The notes below the pieces were generated by a model. That model saw only the letters and a list, made by a program, of their open reading frames with translations. It was not told the origin of the DNA and made no database searches. 64,000 nucleotides of DNA from Persicaria tinctoria. Its lineage: Eukaryota > Streptophyta > Magnoliopsida > Caryophyllales > Polygonaceae. The stretch covers positions 61,639,598-61,703,597 of the forward strand of contig JBANSL010000020.1 in the NCBI GenBank assembly GCA_037127255.1, written 5' to 3'. The position numbers and the translations under genes are program-made. Shown here piece after piece: positions 13,804-27,100 of the stretch; the stretch's first letter is position 1; each line of letters begins with the position of its first letter.

Positions 13804-15630
13804 CACTCTCTTCGCCTGATTCGCCTCCTTTGCAAATGCTCCGGCAAGACCTATCGTCTCTGTCTCATTGCCCTCTTTCACTTCTCCTTCTTCAATCTTC
13901 ATCTATTTCCTCCTCCTGAAAAACCCGTCATTTCGCATACTTGTCCATCAATTACAACGAAGAGGAAGCAATAAGAGCCTCTCGGTGTTCTAGGGTTTGC
14001 CTTGGCAGTGATTGGGGGTGGTGACTGGTGAGCCCCAGAATTGTCGGTGTTTCTCCATGGGGTTCAGAGATACCAGGTATGCACTCTCTTTAATCGCTCT
14101 TTTCTCCCTAATCCCCCTTCAATCGCGCTCACAAACCCTAATTTGATTTCACAGAAAAGGGATTTCAGCTTCTAATTGTTTCAATTTTTGTTGTCAATTG
14201 TGTGTAGATGGCGTCGAGTTGCACCTACACAGTGGCGATCACAACCAGTTGCTCGTCCCCTTCCTACACCAGAGATCTCGTTAGTCTGTCTCTCTTGCGG
14301 TGATGCTTACGACAACCAGGTAATACAAAAAAGCCCCCAACTTTTTTTTCCGCAAGATTTATTTTCAGAAATAGACTTAGATAGATAGATACATGATGTG
14401 AGGATGAAAAATCAGATGCAGGTTTATTGTTATAGTGATTTAACCAATTGCGAAAAGAAACTCTAAAATTTATTTATTACCCATTACATTAAAAACATTT
14501 TTGGATTAATGGGCACCTCTTACATTTTACTCTACTAGTGCCATACGACTTGTGAATTCATGTGAAATTAGTATAGGTTTTGATCAATTATAAATTTTTT
14601 CCACAACAAACTTATACTATTAATGATCCATTGCCAACTCATCTCAGAAAATCACATTTGGATCAGTGGGTACCTATTAGACCTTTCTTTCGTATTTATT
14701 TAGAATTGATCTTTAATGTTCTCAAAAAAAAAAAAACCAATTTCTAGGATTTTCCGAATTTGTTAAAGTTGAGAAATTTGGGAACGTCTGCATGAATTTG
14801 GGATTTAATTGTGAGGAATTTGTGATTGTAATAAGATTGACTGAGAAATTTGACTTGGATTGTTGCTTTGCTTGTTATTTTGAAGGAAAATGAAATTTGG
14901 GAATACTGACTTTTTAAGCATTTGATCGATCTTGCTGTCAATAGATTTTGAAGGGTAAATCCGATTTTTCGGAATGGATTTTGCTGTCTTGCTTTTGTTT
15001 CTCGTTATGAAGGGTTAATCCGATTTCTTGAGCCTGAAATGTGTTTACATTTTTCGCAATATATGTGCAGTTTTCTTCAAGGAATACCCTTAACTTATAA
15101 AATTTATATTAATTCCTTTTACTTGCCTCATTTATGAAAAGACACCTCAATTTTTTTTCTCCGGTAACAACTTGGATTTTTCCAAATACAAGTTGCAAAA
15201 CTGATGTGAGGACTTGAATGGAAATCACCCAGATGGTGCGAATGCTTGTATATCAAGTATTCATGACTGATTACTTGAAATATTAAACGTATTTTTTTTA
15301 TATATAAATATTAAAAAGAATAAAAAAAGGTTATCCACCCTTGGTGAACCAGAAAGGCTTATTTGGGATGAGATGGTTGGACTTGGAAGGTTAAATTGAC
15401 TTGGAAGGTATTTGTTTTGGTACTGTTTTTTTGAATTGTACATACAGTGAGTTATCATATTTGAATGGCCAAAAAGTAGGAACTTTGCTAATTTGACCTA
15501 AATTGATGTGCAGTACACTAGAAGTTTCATATCATGTGAAATTGAGTTGTTCATAAATAGCAACTTGTTTTGCCCGTCACAACTTTATTTTCCTCCTGTA
15601 ACTCTTCTTTTCTCAGTGTCTCTCTTATAG
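13804..15630 (+). other. Possible 5' region of the kinesin relic; nothing firmly coding
   Basis: There are short exon-like pieces, for example 14057-14077 before a GTATGC donor, and an open stretch at about 14207-14320 ending CAACCAG before GTAATA. None shows a motor-domain motif. The rest is AT-rich. They may be leftover 5' exons of the pseudogene at 15631-16172, but homology cannot be claimed from what is visible. Confidence 0.3.
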
Positions 15631-16172
15631 GATGAGATGAAGCGTATTGCAAATGGTGATACATGTCTTCTTAATCAGCATTATGAAAATAAGCTTCTAG
15701 AGTTAAAACATGAAAAGAAATCATTGCAAGTCAGCAGGAACCTTACCTAGAAAATGATTTCATTTATATTTCTTATTACTAGATTACTTAGTAACCAAAA
15801 TGTGTTTCCTTATATTCTTGATGATTCTTTGTAAACAAATGAGGCCTTACTTATATACTGACAGAGTGAAATTGAGATGCTAAGGGTTAACCTTTCTAGC
15901 ATTCCATCGACACCTAGGGCTAGTGCTTAGAAGCCAAAGGAAGAGTACCTTCAAAAATTGAATGTCCTTGAAGCAAAGGTCTGGTTTGGTCTCCATGCTT
16001 TAGCAACCTAATCTAAAAATCCAGTATTCTAAAGTTGACTGTTGAGCTGTATCATGGTATGCAGGTTACAGAATTAAAGAAAAACAAGAAGAATAGGCTC
16101 AACTTCTTTGATAGAAACAAAAAGAGTGATGATGCAGCAAGAAGGTTACAGGAGGAAAATTTCGTTTAGTTT
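15631..16172 (+). pseudogene. Kinesin-4-like coiled-coil fragment (decayed)
   Basis: Three exon-like blocks with kept splice sites (15631-15728, 15865-15978, 16065-about 16170) encode coiled-coil text: QHYENKLLELKHEKKSLQ, then SEIEMLRVNLSSIPST and KEEYLQKLNVLEAK, then VTELKK and KSDDAARRLQEE. This pattern matches the stalk of plant kinesin-4 proteins (KIN-4/FRA1-like), which move vesicles and wall material along cortical microtubules. There is a TAG in block two, no motor domain, and an early stop after block three. It is a DNA-level duplicate fragment. Confidence 0.7.
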
Positions 16173-18107
16173 TATTGCTACCCATATCATCTGGATGTAA
16201 TTGATTCAGGAAAAAAAATGAATTTACTTCATCTTCATGAAATTTCTGGCGCCGGAACATAGTCAAGTTTTCGGAGCTGATTACTATATATGTCTTGAAT
16301 TAGTTTTTTTTCTTGCTTTGAAAGATTTAACAAATTTCTGATCTTGCCTCCAGGCTTGTCTTTCTCTCTTGCTCATCATTTTTTTTCATGTGTTTCTAAT
16401 TTCATATTTTTGGACTTGTGCAGGTGATAAAGAAATCTTCGTTCTGTTCTTTGTCTGCAGAGGTGGAACCAATATCTACATATACAGAGTATGGTGAGAG
16501 GTAATTTCTGGTTGCAGATGAAATAAGTGCAAAGACTAATTGATTCAATAGAGTTTTGTATTTTGAACCAAATAAGTGAAAGAAATAGTTTTCTGAGCAT
16601 ATAAAGTATCTGTTTAGAAATTTTTGTTTTCTCTTTTCTATGCAATGTTCTTTGGCTTGTACTATTTGTTACCCTATAGACCTAACTACAACTCTTATCC
16701 AGGTATATATCATGCTAAAAGGTTGCCATTAGTTTGTTATTCCTTTAGTTTTTTAGTTTTGAATTTTCTTCTTAGTTTGAAAGTGCTTGTATGAATATGC
16801 ATTCAAACGGGACTAGATAAAAGCCGCCCGTTGTCTTGAGGAGATGGTGTTGTAAATTGGATGGGTTAATTTCTTGAGGACTTGCCTGTTGTTCTGAGGG
16901 TGAATAATGGTTTTCCTTGATATGTATTGGCATTATTTACTTATTTTTTGCTCTTTGGTTCATAAGAGGTTCTTAGCTTCTAATGCCCAAAGGGCTATTG
17001 CCATCACCAATTTCTGGTTTTGAAGCCTACATTTTTCTTTTTACATAGTTTCCTCCACATCAAGGTCAGTCATTTAAGGAAAATTAAAGATGACCCTTTG
17101 GCACATGCTTTTGTCCACAGGGACGGACAGTCATGCATTTAAGAGACTAACAAGAAGGCAATTCTTGAGTCGCACTCTATGAGCCTTATCATCCTTTTAA
17201 AGCTTGTTTTGCCTCTTCAAGGATGTAGAATACCTTAATGTGAAATGTATTTGCTCATTAGCTATTACAATGGACTTTGTGTTCCATTCCTTGATCGATT
17301 AGAAATCGATTATGGTCCAAGTGAAAATGCGGAGGTGAGAAAGAGATGATAGCATAATGATACTATATATAGACTAAAATTATGATAAAACCGCGTGAAT
17401 GTTTCTTACCTAATATATATAATAGAATTCATTCAAGCAATCATAAGCACATGTCTACGTACCTTATAGCATTGTTGTAATTACTCCAATCCTAGAACAA
17501 GAAAATTAGACAGATATAAATTCAGACACAATCAGAGAAATCATCGTGAAAAAATATAAAACCAGATTAAAAGTCGAGAAAAACAAACTCTAAGCCGAAA
17601 TATCTGAAATGCCTAAAAACTATTGTCTGAAACTATGTGAAAAAATGTATGTAATTGGATCAACTAGCTCCCCAAAACCTACCTAATCTAAGGTTTTTCT
17701 AAGCCTAACAAGATAAAAATACCCTAAAATAAACAATATAAATAGATTCCAAAAGATAAAACACGTACACGCCCGGATCGAAAAAGGAAAGATCCTCAAA
17801 AAGTTTCGGGTCGGAATCCTCAGACAACACATCCCGACCTCACAAAGGATCGGATATCGATCCGGAACTTGGCGACAACATTCGACTTAAATGTATTTCG
17901 GCCTAGAATTTACTGATACCGACTCGGAACTTCGTGACTTTAAAAATTTTTGGAATTTCGGGTAGGAAAATATGGAAATCGGGTCGGAACTATGAGTCGA
18001 CATCAGTTTGTTGACTCGATTTCTCTATGTTCTACGCCGAATTTGCCAAAATGCTCAACATTAAAATTATAGACCGTTGAATCAGCATATATAATCAAGG
18101 GTACACA
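16173..18107. other. Intergenic sequence upstream of the oxidase gene
   Basis: The sequence is AT-rich with no recognisable gene. A short block at about 17770-18010 has scattered GGATCG/TCGGAAC phrases but no open frame. Confidence 0.5.
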
Positions 18108-18114
18108 TATAAAT
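18108..18114 (+). promoter_or_regulatory. candidate TATA box of the L-gulonolactone oxidase gene
   Basis: TATAAAT lies 66 bp upstream of the chosen ATG (18180), inside a small palindrome (GTACA...TGTAC). A second AT-rich candidate, TATATAAT, lies at 18088-18095. Both are predicted by position only. Confidence 0.35.
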
Positions 18115-18179
18115 GTACACTTTGTATAAGCATTTGCATTGTCAACTTCATTTTGGCTAGGGGAAAAAAAGAAAGAAGG

Positions 18180-21100
18180 ATGATTCCCATTGCTCTTTTC
18201 TCAGCCACCAACCTCTTCCTCCTCCTTGGAGTAGCCTTCTCCAGCCCACCCGGAGACCCGGTCAGGTGCCTAGCCGGCACTTATGACTGCACCGTCACTA
18301 ACTATCTCGGAGTGTTCCCTGACCGGACCACTTGCAAGGCAGCAGAGGTGTCCTATCCAACCTCCGAGGAAGGCCTCATTGAGTTGGTTGCAAGGGCAAC
18401 CAAGAACAAAAGAAAAATGAAGGTCGTCACACGGTACCATCATAGTATCCCTAAGTTGGCTTGTCCTGATGGAGACAGTGGTCTCCTCATCAGCACAAAC
18501 CACCTTAACAACATAGTGAGCATTGACGTCCCTGCCAGGACCATGACTATTCAGAGTGGAGTCACCCTTGAGCAACTTATCAAGGAGGCCTCTAAAGCCG
18601 GGCTTGCCTTGCCCTACACGCCCTATTGGTGGGGTGTGACGATAGGAGGCTTGTTGAGCACCGGAGCCCATGGTAGCTCACTGTGGGACAAAGGTGGCGC
18701 TGTCCATGAGTATGTCGTTGAGCTTCGACTCATTAGTCCAGGTACACCAAGAGATGGATATGTAAGGGTTACGACATTGAATTCAACTAGTGATGAAGAT
18801 CTTAATGCAGCTAAGGTCTCGCTTGGAGTTCTTGGTGTTATTTCACAAGTAAGATATATACATATTCATTTTAATTTTAACATATATATTGTTGGGAAAA
18901 GTTTGGGTGGAGTAGTCCATCTACTTAGGTTCATAATATTCTCACTTTCGATATGAGACTCACCAGTGTCTCAACATATTTACAAAGGTGACTCTGCAAT
19001 TGCAACCGATGTTCAAGCGATCCATATCATACGAGACAGGGGAGGACGACGACCTGGCTGATCGAGCAGTAGAGTTTGGCAACATACATGAGTTTGCGGA
19101 CATTACTTGGTTCCCGAGCTATCGACATGTTGTTTATAGGATCGATGATCGTGTGTCCTCGAACGACCCCGGAGATGGTCTTTATGACTTCATTGGTTTC
19201 AGGGCACTACCACCAGCTGTAATAGCCGCCGTGAGAATCTCAGGTGTTAATAGTATATATAAACAATCTTATAGTATATTTTACTGACCGATTTAGCCTC
19301 TACCCACCTTATTCAATTCCTTTGATGATATATTAACTAACACCTCGTTTGTTTTAAGATAAGTAAAGGTAATGTTTACCCTTCCGAATCTAGTCAATTT
19401 TTAATTTAAGATTAATTGAATATTATTCTAAGGGAAAACTAATCAAAATACCCAATATTTGGGGTATGGTAAAAATATATCCTCAACTTTCAAAAGTAAT
19501 AAAATTATTCCGACCTTTGATAGTAGTGGTAATATATTACCACGGGTTTTATCACTGGTCAAAATGCTGACAAGACATCATACGTTGATTTTTTACAAGG
19601 GTTTTTTTTGAAAGGTTTCCTTATAAAAAAAAAATAAAGAGTTGGACTGGCTTCATATACCACGTCTTTTCCTCCCTCATATCTTCTTTCGTGATCGCCT
19701 CTTGAGTTGTCTTCCGATCTTCCAGATAACTCATAGTTCTTCTTCAATGACAATCTTCCTCCCTTGCGGTTGGCTATCTTGAGCTGTCTCTCTCACATCT
19801 TCTTCCTCTTTGATTCGTTCACGGACTTAGCTCAATAAGTTTTTTTTCCCTCTTTGTTGTTGTTGTTTTCAGTTTAGTTTTTATTGTCGGTTTGGTGTTA
19901 GGAGTAGTCGTGTTGTGTTAATTTGAGGCAATTTTGACCGGATTAGTTGCTTAATTGGTTAAATCAATTTCGTTTTTTCGGGTTTAATTTTGTTATCGGT
20001 GCATTTTTTCCCTAAGGAAACCGTTTAAGAAAACCTGATTTTAGTACTAATTTGTAAAAAGACTTCCACGTAGGCTGCCTTGTCAAAAACAAAATCAACG
20101 TACGCATGCTGCCTTGTCAAAAACAAAATCAACGTACGCAGGCTGCCAGGCTGCCTTGTCAGCATTTTTGACCCATGAGAAAACTCGTGGTAATATGTTA
20201 CCACTACCCTCAAAGGTCGGGATATTTTAATTACATTTGAAAGTTGAGGATATATTTTTACCATACCCCAAGGTGGGGTATTTTAATTAGTTTTCCCTTA
20301 TTCTAATTATCGCCTTATTTCCCTCTTTTTACCTGTAAAATCTGTTTCTCTCTCTTTCTTTAGATTCACAAAAAAAGTGTTGATGATACAAATTTTCCAT
20401 ATTTAAAATTTGATTCATTTCCTTTCCTTTCTACTCAAACAAACAAGACCTAAATCTTATCGTCTTCGGTATTCCGCTGCGCAGAAGAGATTCAAGAAAT
20501 AACGGGAGATTATAGTGGTAAGTGCATTGATGGGGAACTGTCATCCACAGGGATGGAAACCGTTGCTTTTGGTCTCACAAACAATGGTATGTGCATACAT
20601 ATTTCTCCTAACATCTTGTTCTGAATTAAAAAGGGGATATTATTATTATTATGGAAAAAATGACCAAAAATAATATGAACTATCCGTCGTGAACCAATAT
20701 TAATACGAACTTTAAAAACTACCAAAAATAATATGAACTATCAGTCATGAACCAATATTAATACAAACTTTAAAAACTATAAAAAATAATACAAACTATT
20801 TCACATTAAACTAATATCGATATGAAAAAAAATTCCGGTTAATTTTTCGGCCAAACTTTCTACGTGTCAACTAAATGTTCGAAAATTTAATGACGTGACA
20901 TCATATTATTACATGTATAAGTATAATATTGAAAAATATAAACTAATATTATTAATACAAAAGGGATTATAAGGTTAATTTATTCATCTAATTTGCACTG
21001 AAATTTGGTGTTTTTTTTACAAAAAATACATTGAACGTTTAACAATGTGATGTAATGTCATTAAATTTTCGAACGTTCGAATACCACATCGAAAGTTTGG

Positions 21101-24100
21101 CCGAAAAAATGACCGAATTTTTTTCGTATCAAAATTGGTTCAATGTGAAATAGTTCGTATTATTTTTGGTAATTTTTAAAGTTCTTATTAATATTGGTTC
21201 ATGACTGGTAATTCATATTATTTTTGATAGTTTTTAAAGTTCGTATTATTAGCAGGAAGCAAACTATCTTGCGGATTTTCTTGCTTTTTCTTTCCCTTTA
21301 GGTGTTGTGTATATCGACTCTCCTCCGGTGGGGATGGGCGAGATCCTTCGGAACAATGCATCCGGAGTCACGTCAACCCGTATGTGTTGTCCCTAAGGTC
21401 TTGGATAGGCTCCCCCTTTTTTGGCGTTTGTTTTTATAACTTTCACGTCAAAAAAAAAAAAAAAATCTAATTTCCCGCATTTTATAGGTTGAAGATAACA
21501 TATCTCTAACTTTAAACATTAAAATGAATATTGTGATATTTTATAAATGCAAATTCTACCCGATTAATTCGTTCACAATTTGCAATATAACCAGTGGCGG
21601 ACCCAGAAACTTTTGAGGGGGGGTCACCACAGTAGTACACAATAAGATCGAGAAAAAAGGCGTAAAACACATAACATGTTTGATAGTACAAACTGGTGCC
21701 AAACAGTGGCGGATCCAGAATTCATAGGTATTTAGGATTAGATTTACCCAAATTGAATTATTTTATAATAGAAAATTAGTTATTTAGCATAATTTTTATA
21801 TGAAAATTTGCCCTCAAATTTTTGGTTCCTAAATTCATAGGTATTTAGGATTAGATTTAACCAAATTGAATTATTTTATAATAGAAAATTAATTTTTTAT
21901 ATCAAAATTTACCCGAATTTTTTTGTCATTCAAATTCATTGACATTGAATTATGAATTATTTTGGGAAATAAAATTGATTAAGTTTTATACATATATAAG
22001 AATATATGTTATTGAAGAAGGAAATGATATACAAAATAAACTAAAAAAAAAAAGACTTGAGGCCACATTGGTGACTCGAACCCGCGTCTCTTGACTCCCA
22101 AAAGAGCTCCCCGCGTCCTTTGCCACTTGAGCCAACGTTGTTTAATGATTCCTTACTCTCTTTACTCAATTATATCCAAAACGAGTTTTTTTTTTTTACA
22201 TATTTCTCGGGCCGAGGGGGGTGGACCCCCCTGGGTCCGCCATTGAATATAACTAAGCTAAATATGATATAATATCTATATCTATATATATATATATACA
22301 CTAAAATCGATGCATTGGTGCCTACGTGGCGGCGCATGAGTGCATATGCATACGTGGCGGCGCGTGAGTGCATCTCGCAGAACTTTCTTCCGTCAAAAAG
22401 GAAATCTAATAAAAATAATTATTTTATTTTACCATTAACACATATAATTGGATAGATGGAATATCTTATAAAAGAGTAAATATTATATAAGGAAAAAAAT
22501 ATACATATACTAAAATCGATGCATTGTCACCTACGTGTCGGCGCGTGAGTGCATATGCATACGTGGCGGCGCGTGAGTGCATCTCGCAAAACTTTCTCCC
22601 ATCAAAAAGAAAATCTAATAAAAATAATTATTTTATTTTACCATTAATACATATAATTGGATAGATGGAATATCTTATAAAACAGTAAATATTATATAAG
22701 TAAAAAAATATATCAATATAATTAAACGTAGTAGTAGTAATAATAAAACTAATTTTCATAGTTATACTTACCAAAAATATTAATAGATAAATATGTAATA
22801 TTTGATAGGTGCTATTTTATTTATATTTAGATTATTTTTTGGTGGAAAGAATTATTTAAATCAAAATCAATCATTTAATAATTGTTATTTTATATCAATC
22901 TATATTATTTTTTTAGGCCAAAATAAATAATTAAAATATTATATAGTCATATATGTAGTCACAATCCAACATAGGTATTTTAGTAAACAAATGTAATAAA
23001 TATATACTACATGTTTAATAAAAAAAATTAAAATAATTTAAAAAATCAACTATCTAATTAAGTTACATGAGATTTAATTAACCATAGATTAGAAAAAAAA
23101 TTATGTAGTACCTTATAAATGTAATTTTTTTTATATTTTGAGAGAATCTAATTAAAAGATAGTTACAGTAGATTATATATAACCTGTCGAACTAATTTTA
23201 TTTATATTTTTTTAGAGGAAAAAATCATTTATATTTAGATTAACGCATTCTCCGTACACGGGACGGGCCTACACTAGTATTAAGTACTATATATTTAAGT
23301 GCATGTTATCAACGGCAACGGCAACCCACCAGTATCAATAATTTAATTTCTTCAAATAAATAGCTGTTAGAGGCTTGTATCAACTTCAAAATTAATTCCC
23401 CACCTCCTACCGCTGGATTGCTAGGGTTGTCATCAGGTCCTGCCCAATAGCAAAGGGCGCGCAACAAGTGCACATGCCCTGAGCCCAAGCTTCTGAATGT
23501 TCTATACATAATTTTAGTATGCACTTATATGTAGCCCATATAAAAATAAGACCCATAAACATTTTATAACCCATTTTCTTTACATTTTCAATTAAGTAAT
23601 AAGTGAATCCGGACATAACAACATTTTCTTTAAAATAAACGGCTCATGTACTCCATTATTAATGCAGCCCATAAAATGTTAATATGTATAAATCGGTCCA
23701 TAATTAATTTAATTAGTTTATCGTCAGTATTTTAAAAATCGCGTCTAAACACCGCCTGGGCGCTAGGCGGGAGGGGACCTAGAAATTTTTAAGCCTAGAC
23801 GTCCTTCTAGGCGGAAATCCACCTATGCGCCACCTAGGCGCCGCCTAGACTCCGTCTAGCCCCGTCTAAGCATCGCCTAGCCCAACGATTATTCAATTTT
23901 AGCTTCTAAGCATGTGATTAGTCAACTTAGGATTTTTTTTATCCCCCGAGTCGAGATGTATTTGTCATTGAGTCGAACATATTGTTTTAGATTTTAGGAG
24001 GTTTAGAGTCACCAGTCGAATGCGTACTTTTTAAGTTTATTTACTTTAGTGTTAGTTAAGCACTACAAATTTAGGTTTATAAGTGATATTATGAATTATT

Positions 24101-27100
24101 ATTACATTATATGAGTTATTGACATGTGGTATGCGTTAAAATATAAGAAAATAATCATGTTTGTTCTACACTGCCTAGGCGCTAGGCGGCCACCCACCGT
24201 CTAGCGCATTTTAGAACATTGATCCTAACACTTAAGTCTCCAATCCAAGGCCTCCACCAATGAATAGGTATATGTGAGTGTTCTTCCGCCCTAATATATG
24301 CCCGTGCCATTTTGGGCCCTAAGAGCATCAATATTGGAGAGACTCATCTCGGATTCTCGGGCCTTTAACTTTCCTTTTTTTTTTTGCCACATCAGCTTAA
24401 GAGCTTCATCCTGATTTTTTATTATTTCCAACCTCATTCGAGAGCCTGAGTCTTATGCCCTTAAATTACTTTTCACTATTTGTCTTTTTCATCTACGTAA
24501 TTAATATTAACATTAACATTAATATTATTTATAATTATATTTTTATTTTTTATTACTCCTAAAAAATTGTTAAATGGGAAAAAAAGATAACAAAACATAG
24601 CATTGAAATGCAAACAAATGTTCCACGGGACAACGATATAAGAAAGGAAGCCGAATATAATTTATTTTTATGTGATAAAAATAATAGTGGCGTAATATTT
24701 TTATAAAAAAAAACATATGCAAATTGGGACGTGTCTACGGGTAGATAAAATTAATTCACACTTGAATATAATTTTTTTTTAAAAAACAAATTATAAAAAA
24801 ATACCTATAATTGAGATTTTAAGGGGTGAAATAAAATTGACCTCGTTATGGGGCTCTCAAATAAGGCCATTTTTATCGGTCATTTACTATACATCAATAC
24901 CAAAGGTTATATTATTAAATATTGTAACAGTGCCCACAACGATACTCCGATGCTCGGTTGGTATCGATACCAGGCTATTAAAAAAAGGCCGATTTGCTAA
25001 ACTAGACCAAAAAAGGGGCCTAATTGCTAAACTAGACATGTACCTAAAAAATTGGCTAGGGGTAGAAAGTGGTGTAGGCAGTGGAGGTAGCAGGTGAAGG
25101 GGAGTTGAGCACTGTAGCTCCATCATTTAAAAAAACAGAAATCAGAAGGAGGAGGTGTTGGACATGGTGTGTGGCTCAAATAAAGTAGGAAAATGGGGGG
25201 GGGGGCATTTATGAAGGGAAATTTCAATAATTGAATTAAGGGTGTCAATCAACCCTTAGAAAATCTTGATTGATGGGTGTCATTCCTTATTAAATGCTCT
25301 GCAAAAAAGGGAGCCAACATAGGAGACGAGTGGAAAGTTGAGGGCAAAGCATCACCTTCATTTTTGGGAACTGGAAACGGTTGGCTTACCAATAGAGGAC
25401 AAATATCTTACCAATAGCCGACAGGTGTCTTACCGATAGGACAAACTTATCCTACCATACATTGAAATTTTGGAGATAATATGGAGGGGAATGTCCATAG
25501 CGATTTTGGCGGGATGTCCGTGTAATTTTGGCGCCAAAACAGGGTTCTTTATTGGGGGAAGAGGGAGAGCATCTGTCTGACCAATATAGTACAGTTATCT
25601 AACCAATAGCATATAGTTATCCTACCAATAGGCTTAAAATATCTTACCATGCTTGAAAATTTGGAGAAATTTGGAATGGATTGACCGTAACTGTTTTGGC
25701 GGGTTGTCAGTGTAATTTTTGTGCCAAAACGGGGTTCTTCATTGGGGGGAAGGGGGAGCATTTATGAGGGGAAAATGCAATTATTGCATTGATGAGTGTT
25801 CCCCAAGCACATATATAAGCTTGAAAGGAGGATCTCAAACACCCCAATATGCCCTGCAAAAAGTGAGGCAGAGCAGGAGAGAGGCGGAAAGGACGGGGGA
25901 AAAGGCACACGTGCATCCGAGAAAACGATACAGTTGTCATCCTACCAATAGTACAGTTCTGGTATATTATGTTTTGGTAAAGCCAATCACGCATTTACAT
26001 ATTTCCAATAGCATAAATATATCTTAACATTAGTGTGAATCTATCCTTCCGTTAGTGTCAAGTTATACAAGAATTATTGGGTTTCCATTCTGATTCTACC
26101 AATATCGTTGTTTTCTCCTACCATTAATTTCCATCTATCCTATCATTCTAATCCTACCAATATCGTTGTTTTCTCCTACCATTAGTTTTCATCTATCCTA
26201 CCATTTTTGTTAATCTATCCTATTACTTCTAAATCGGCTAGGCACAAGAACACTATTCGTTTATGGAATCTTAACTTCAAACATATCTTATGGCTGCAAT
26301 GCAATCTCTTCATGTGGATCTTAATTGATGTTTTGATGTCTAATGACTTTACATAAGCTGGTTATTTTATATCATGCTTCTAGTGCCTATGGAATAATAG
26401 TGAGGCCATTATATACCCTTCTAAATGGATGATATTTGAATCCGTTTACATTGTTCACATCCCAACCATGGCTGTAATTGAATTTTAGGACAGGGAGATG
26501 CAATTCCTTGTTTTTGGTCATCCTCCTTGGAATTGGAAGCCATCAGCTTAAACTTGGGCTTCTTTTTCAAGTGCTCTAGCTTTCTTTTTATTTGTTGCAG
26601 TTATATTTATGAAGCATCGGCTTTTATGATATTCATAAATTTTATAAGTTTAGAGTTATTCATAAATTCGTCCTATCAGATTCACAAATTTATCCTACCT
26701 CTGGTGTATATATTTCCTACCAGTTCATAATTTTATAAGGTCAGAGATATTCATAAATTTATTCTACCAGATTCACAAATTTATCCTACCACTAGTGTAT
26801 ATATTTCCTACCAGTTCATAATTTTATAAGTTCAGAGATATTCTTAAATTTGTCCTACCAGATTCACAAATTTATCCTACCACTAGTGTATATATTTCCT
26901 ACCATGTTCAATCGTATAAGTCCAGAGAGAGATGAACACATACTCCGCATTAGCCTATGTGAGAGTCGAACTCACATCTTTGTGTGCATACACAATGCTC
27001 TACCAATTGAGCTAATAGGCTATTTCCTACCATGTTCAATCGTACAAATCACTAAGCTTTAAGCTGGTTGTTTGTCAAATTTGTTTTGATCAACTAACAT

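Noticed and set aside
18153..18179. Upstream in-frame start of the oxidase at 18153
   Set aside because: The codon there is TTG. The first ATG is at 18180 and gives a good signal peptide.
22261..22300. (TA)n run as an independent microsatellite
   Set aside because: It fits better as the AT-rich head of the Helitron-like element.
23309..23616. Minus-strand frames of about 70 codons
   Set aside because: No domain, AT-rich surroundings inside the giant intron, overlapping frames without splice context.
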